Shown here one piece after another: positions 63,897 to 64,000 of a DNA stretch of 64,000 bases. Source of the DNA: Apteryx mantelli (lineage: Eukaryota > Chordata > Aves > Apterygiformes > Apterygidae); contig NC_089982.1 of assembly GCF_036417845.1 (NCBI RefSeq), positions 47,455,684 through 47,519,683 of the forward strand, read 5' to 3'. A model generated the notes under the pieces. The model had not been told where the DNA came from. It saw only the letters and a program-made list of their open reading frames with translations, and did no database searches. Both the position numbers and the translations under genes were made by a program. Each line of letters starts with the position of its first letter. The first letter of the stretch is position 1.

Positions 63897-64000
63897 GACT
63901 GCATTACAGTTTGGTCTTATTTATATCTCACTTTCTCTGTTAATCTCTGTGAATCAGCTGAGTTCTGCGGAGTGGTGGATGGGTTAATACTTCTTTGCAG

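Larger units (their letters stand above)
53530..64000. other. AT-rich non-coding stretch to the right edge
   Basis: No gene is recognised. Frames of 96-97 codons at 53802-54095 (plus) and 54725-55015 (minus) carry no motif I know. The stretch includes several simple repeats, a CTCF-like motif at 55.3 kb, a consensus donor (GGAG before GTAAGTA) after 61501 without a clear acceptor, and a candidate exon at the right edge. Confidence 0.6.

Noticed and set aside
1..64000. CRISPR array, operon, phage or plasmid modules
   Set aside because: Spacer-repeat regularity, dense same-strand genes and ribosome-binding sites are all absent. Base composition and microsatellites are those of vertebrate nuclear DNA.

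Overview
This 64 kb window looks like non-coding DNA from a vertebrate nuclear genome. It is AT-rich (about 35-38% GC judged by eye), CpG-depleted and dotted with short microsatellites and homopolymer runs. It shows no bacterial-style gene packing, operons or ribosome-binding sites. I see no Alu/B1-type SINE, no L1 and no CR1 3' tail. A low interspersed-repeat load, with a few small, sharp, very CpG-rich islands in an AT-rich background, fits a bird or other sauropsid macrochromosome best. This is inference, and I cannot name the species.

No protein-coding gene can be recognised. Open frames here reach only about 60-126 codons, lie on both strands, overlap one another and show no domain I know. 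At this base composition about 7% of random codons are stops. A rough hand estimate then predicts a few dozen stop-to-stop frames of more than 80 codons by chance in 64 kb over six frames. The window is therefore best read as intergenic DNA or the interior of one or more large introns.

Layout: 1-5.5 kb is plain AT-rich DNA with one minus-strand open frame near 0.3-0.6 kb. A CpG-richer patch lies at 5.87-6.10 kb, followed by a CTCF-like site at 6.73 kb. Between 8.4 and 9.7 kb are two places where a strong splice-acceptor-like signal leads into an open frame. An isolated, very GC-rich block (14.19-14.44 kb) sits between an acceptor-like and a donor-like signal. The best CpG island (18.40-18.67 kb) contains a short GGGGCC-type repeat with quadruplex potential. 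About 500 bp downstream of it is a 22-nt segment bounded by near-consensus splice signals. A purine tract with a G-quadruplex motif lies at 21.2-21.3 kb, and a 56-bp tandem duplication at 26.26-26.37 kb. Two weaker GC patches lie at 32.1-32.4 and 33.8-34.1 kb. From 34 to 64 kb the DNA is very AT-rich, with a poly(A)/(GA)n tract at 43.5 kb, a perfect 24-bp palindrome at 45.96 kb, several short tandem duplications, a second CTCF-like site at 55.3 kb and a possible 74-nt exon at the right edge.

If anything here is transcribed and undescribed, the best candidate is a plus-strand spliced transcript starting at the 18.4-18.7 kb CpG island. Everything about transcription is inferred from motifs and needs RNA and conservation data.
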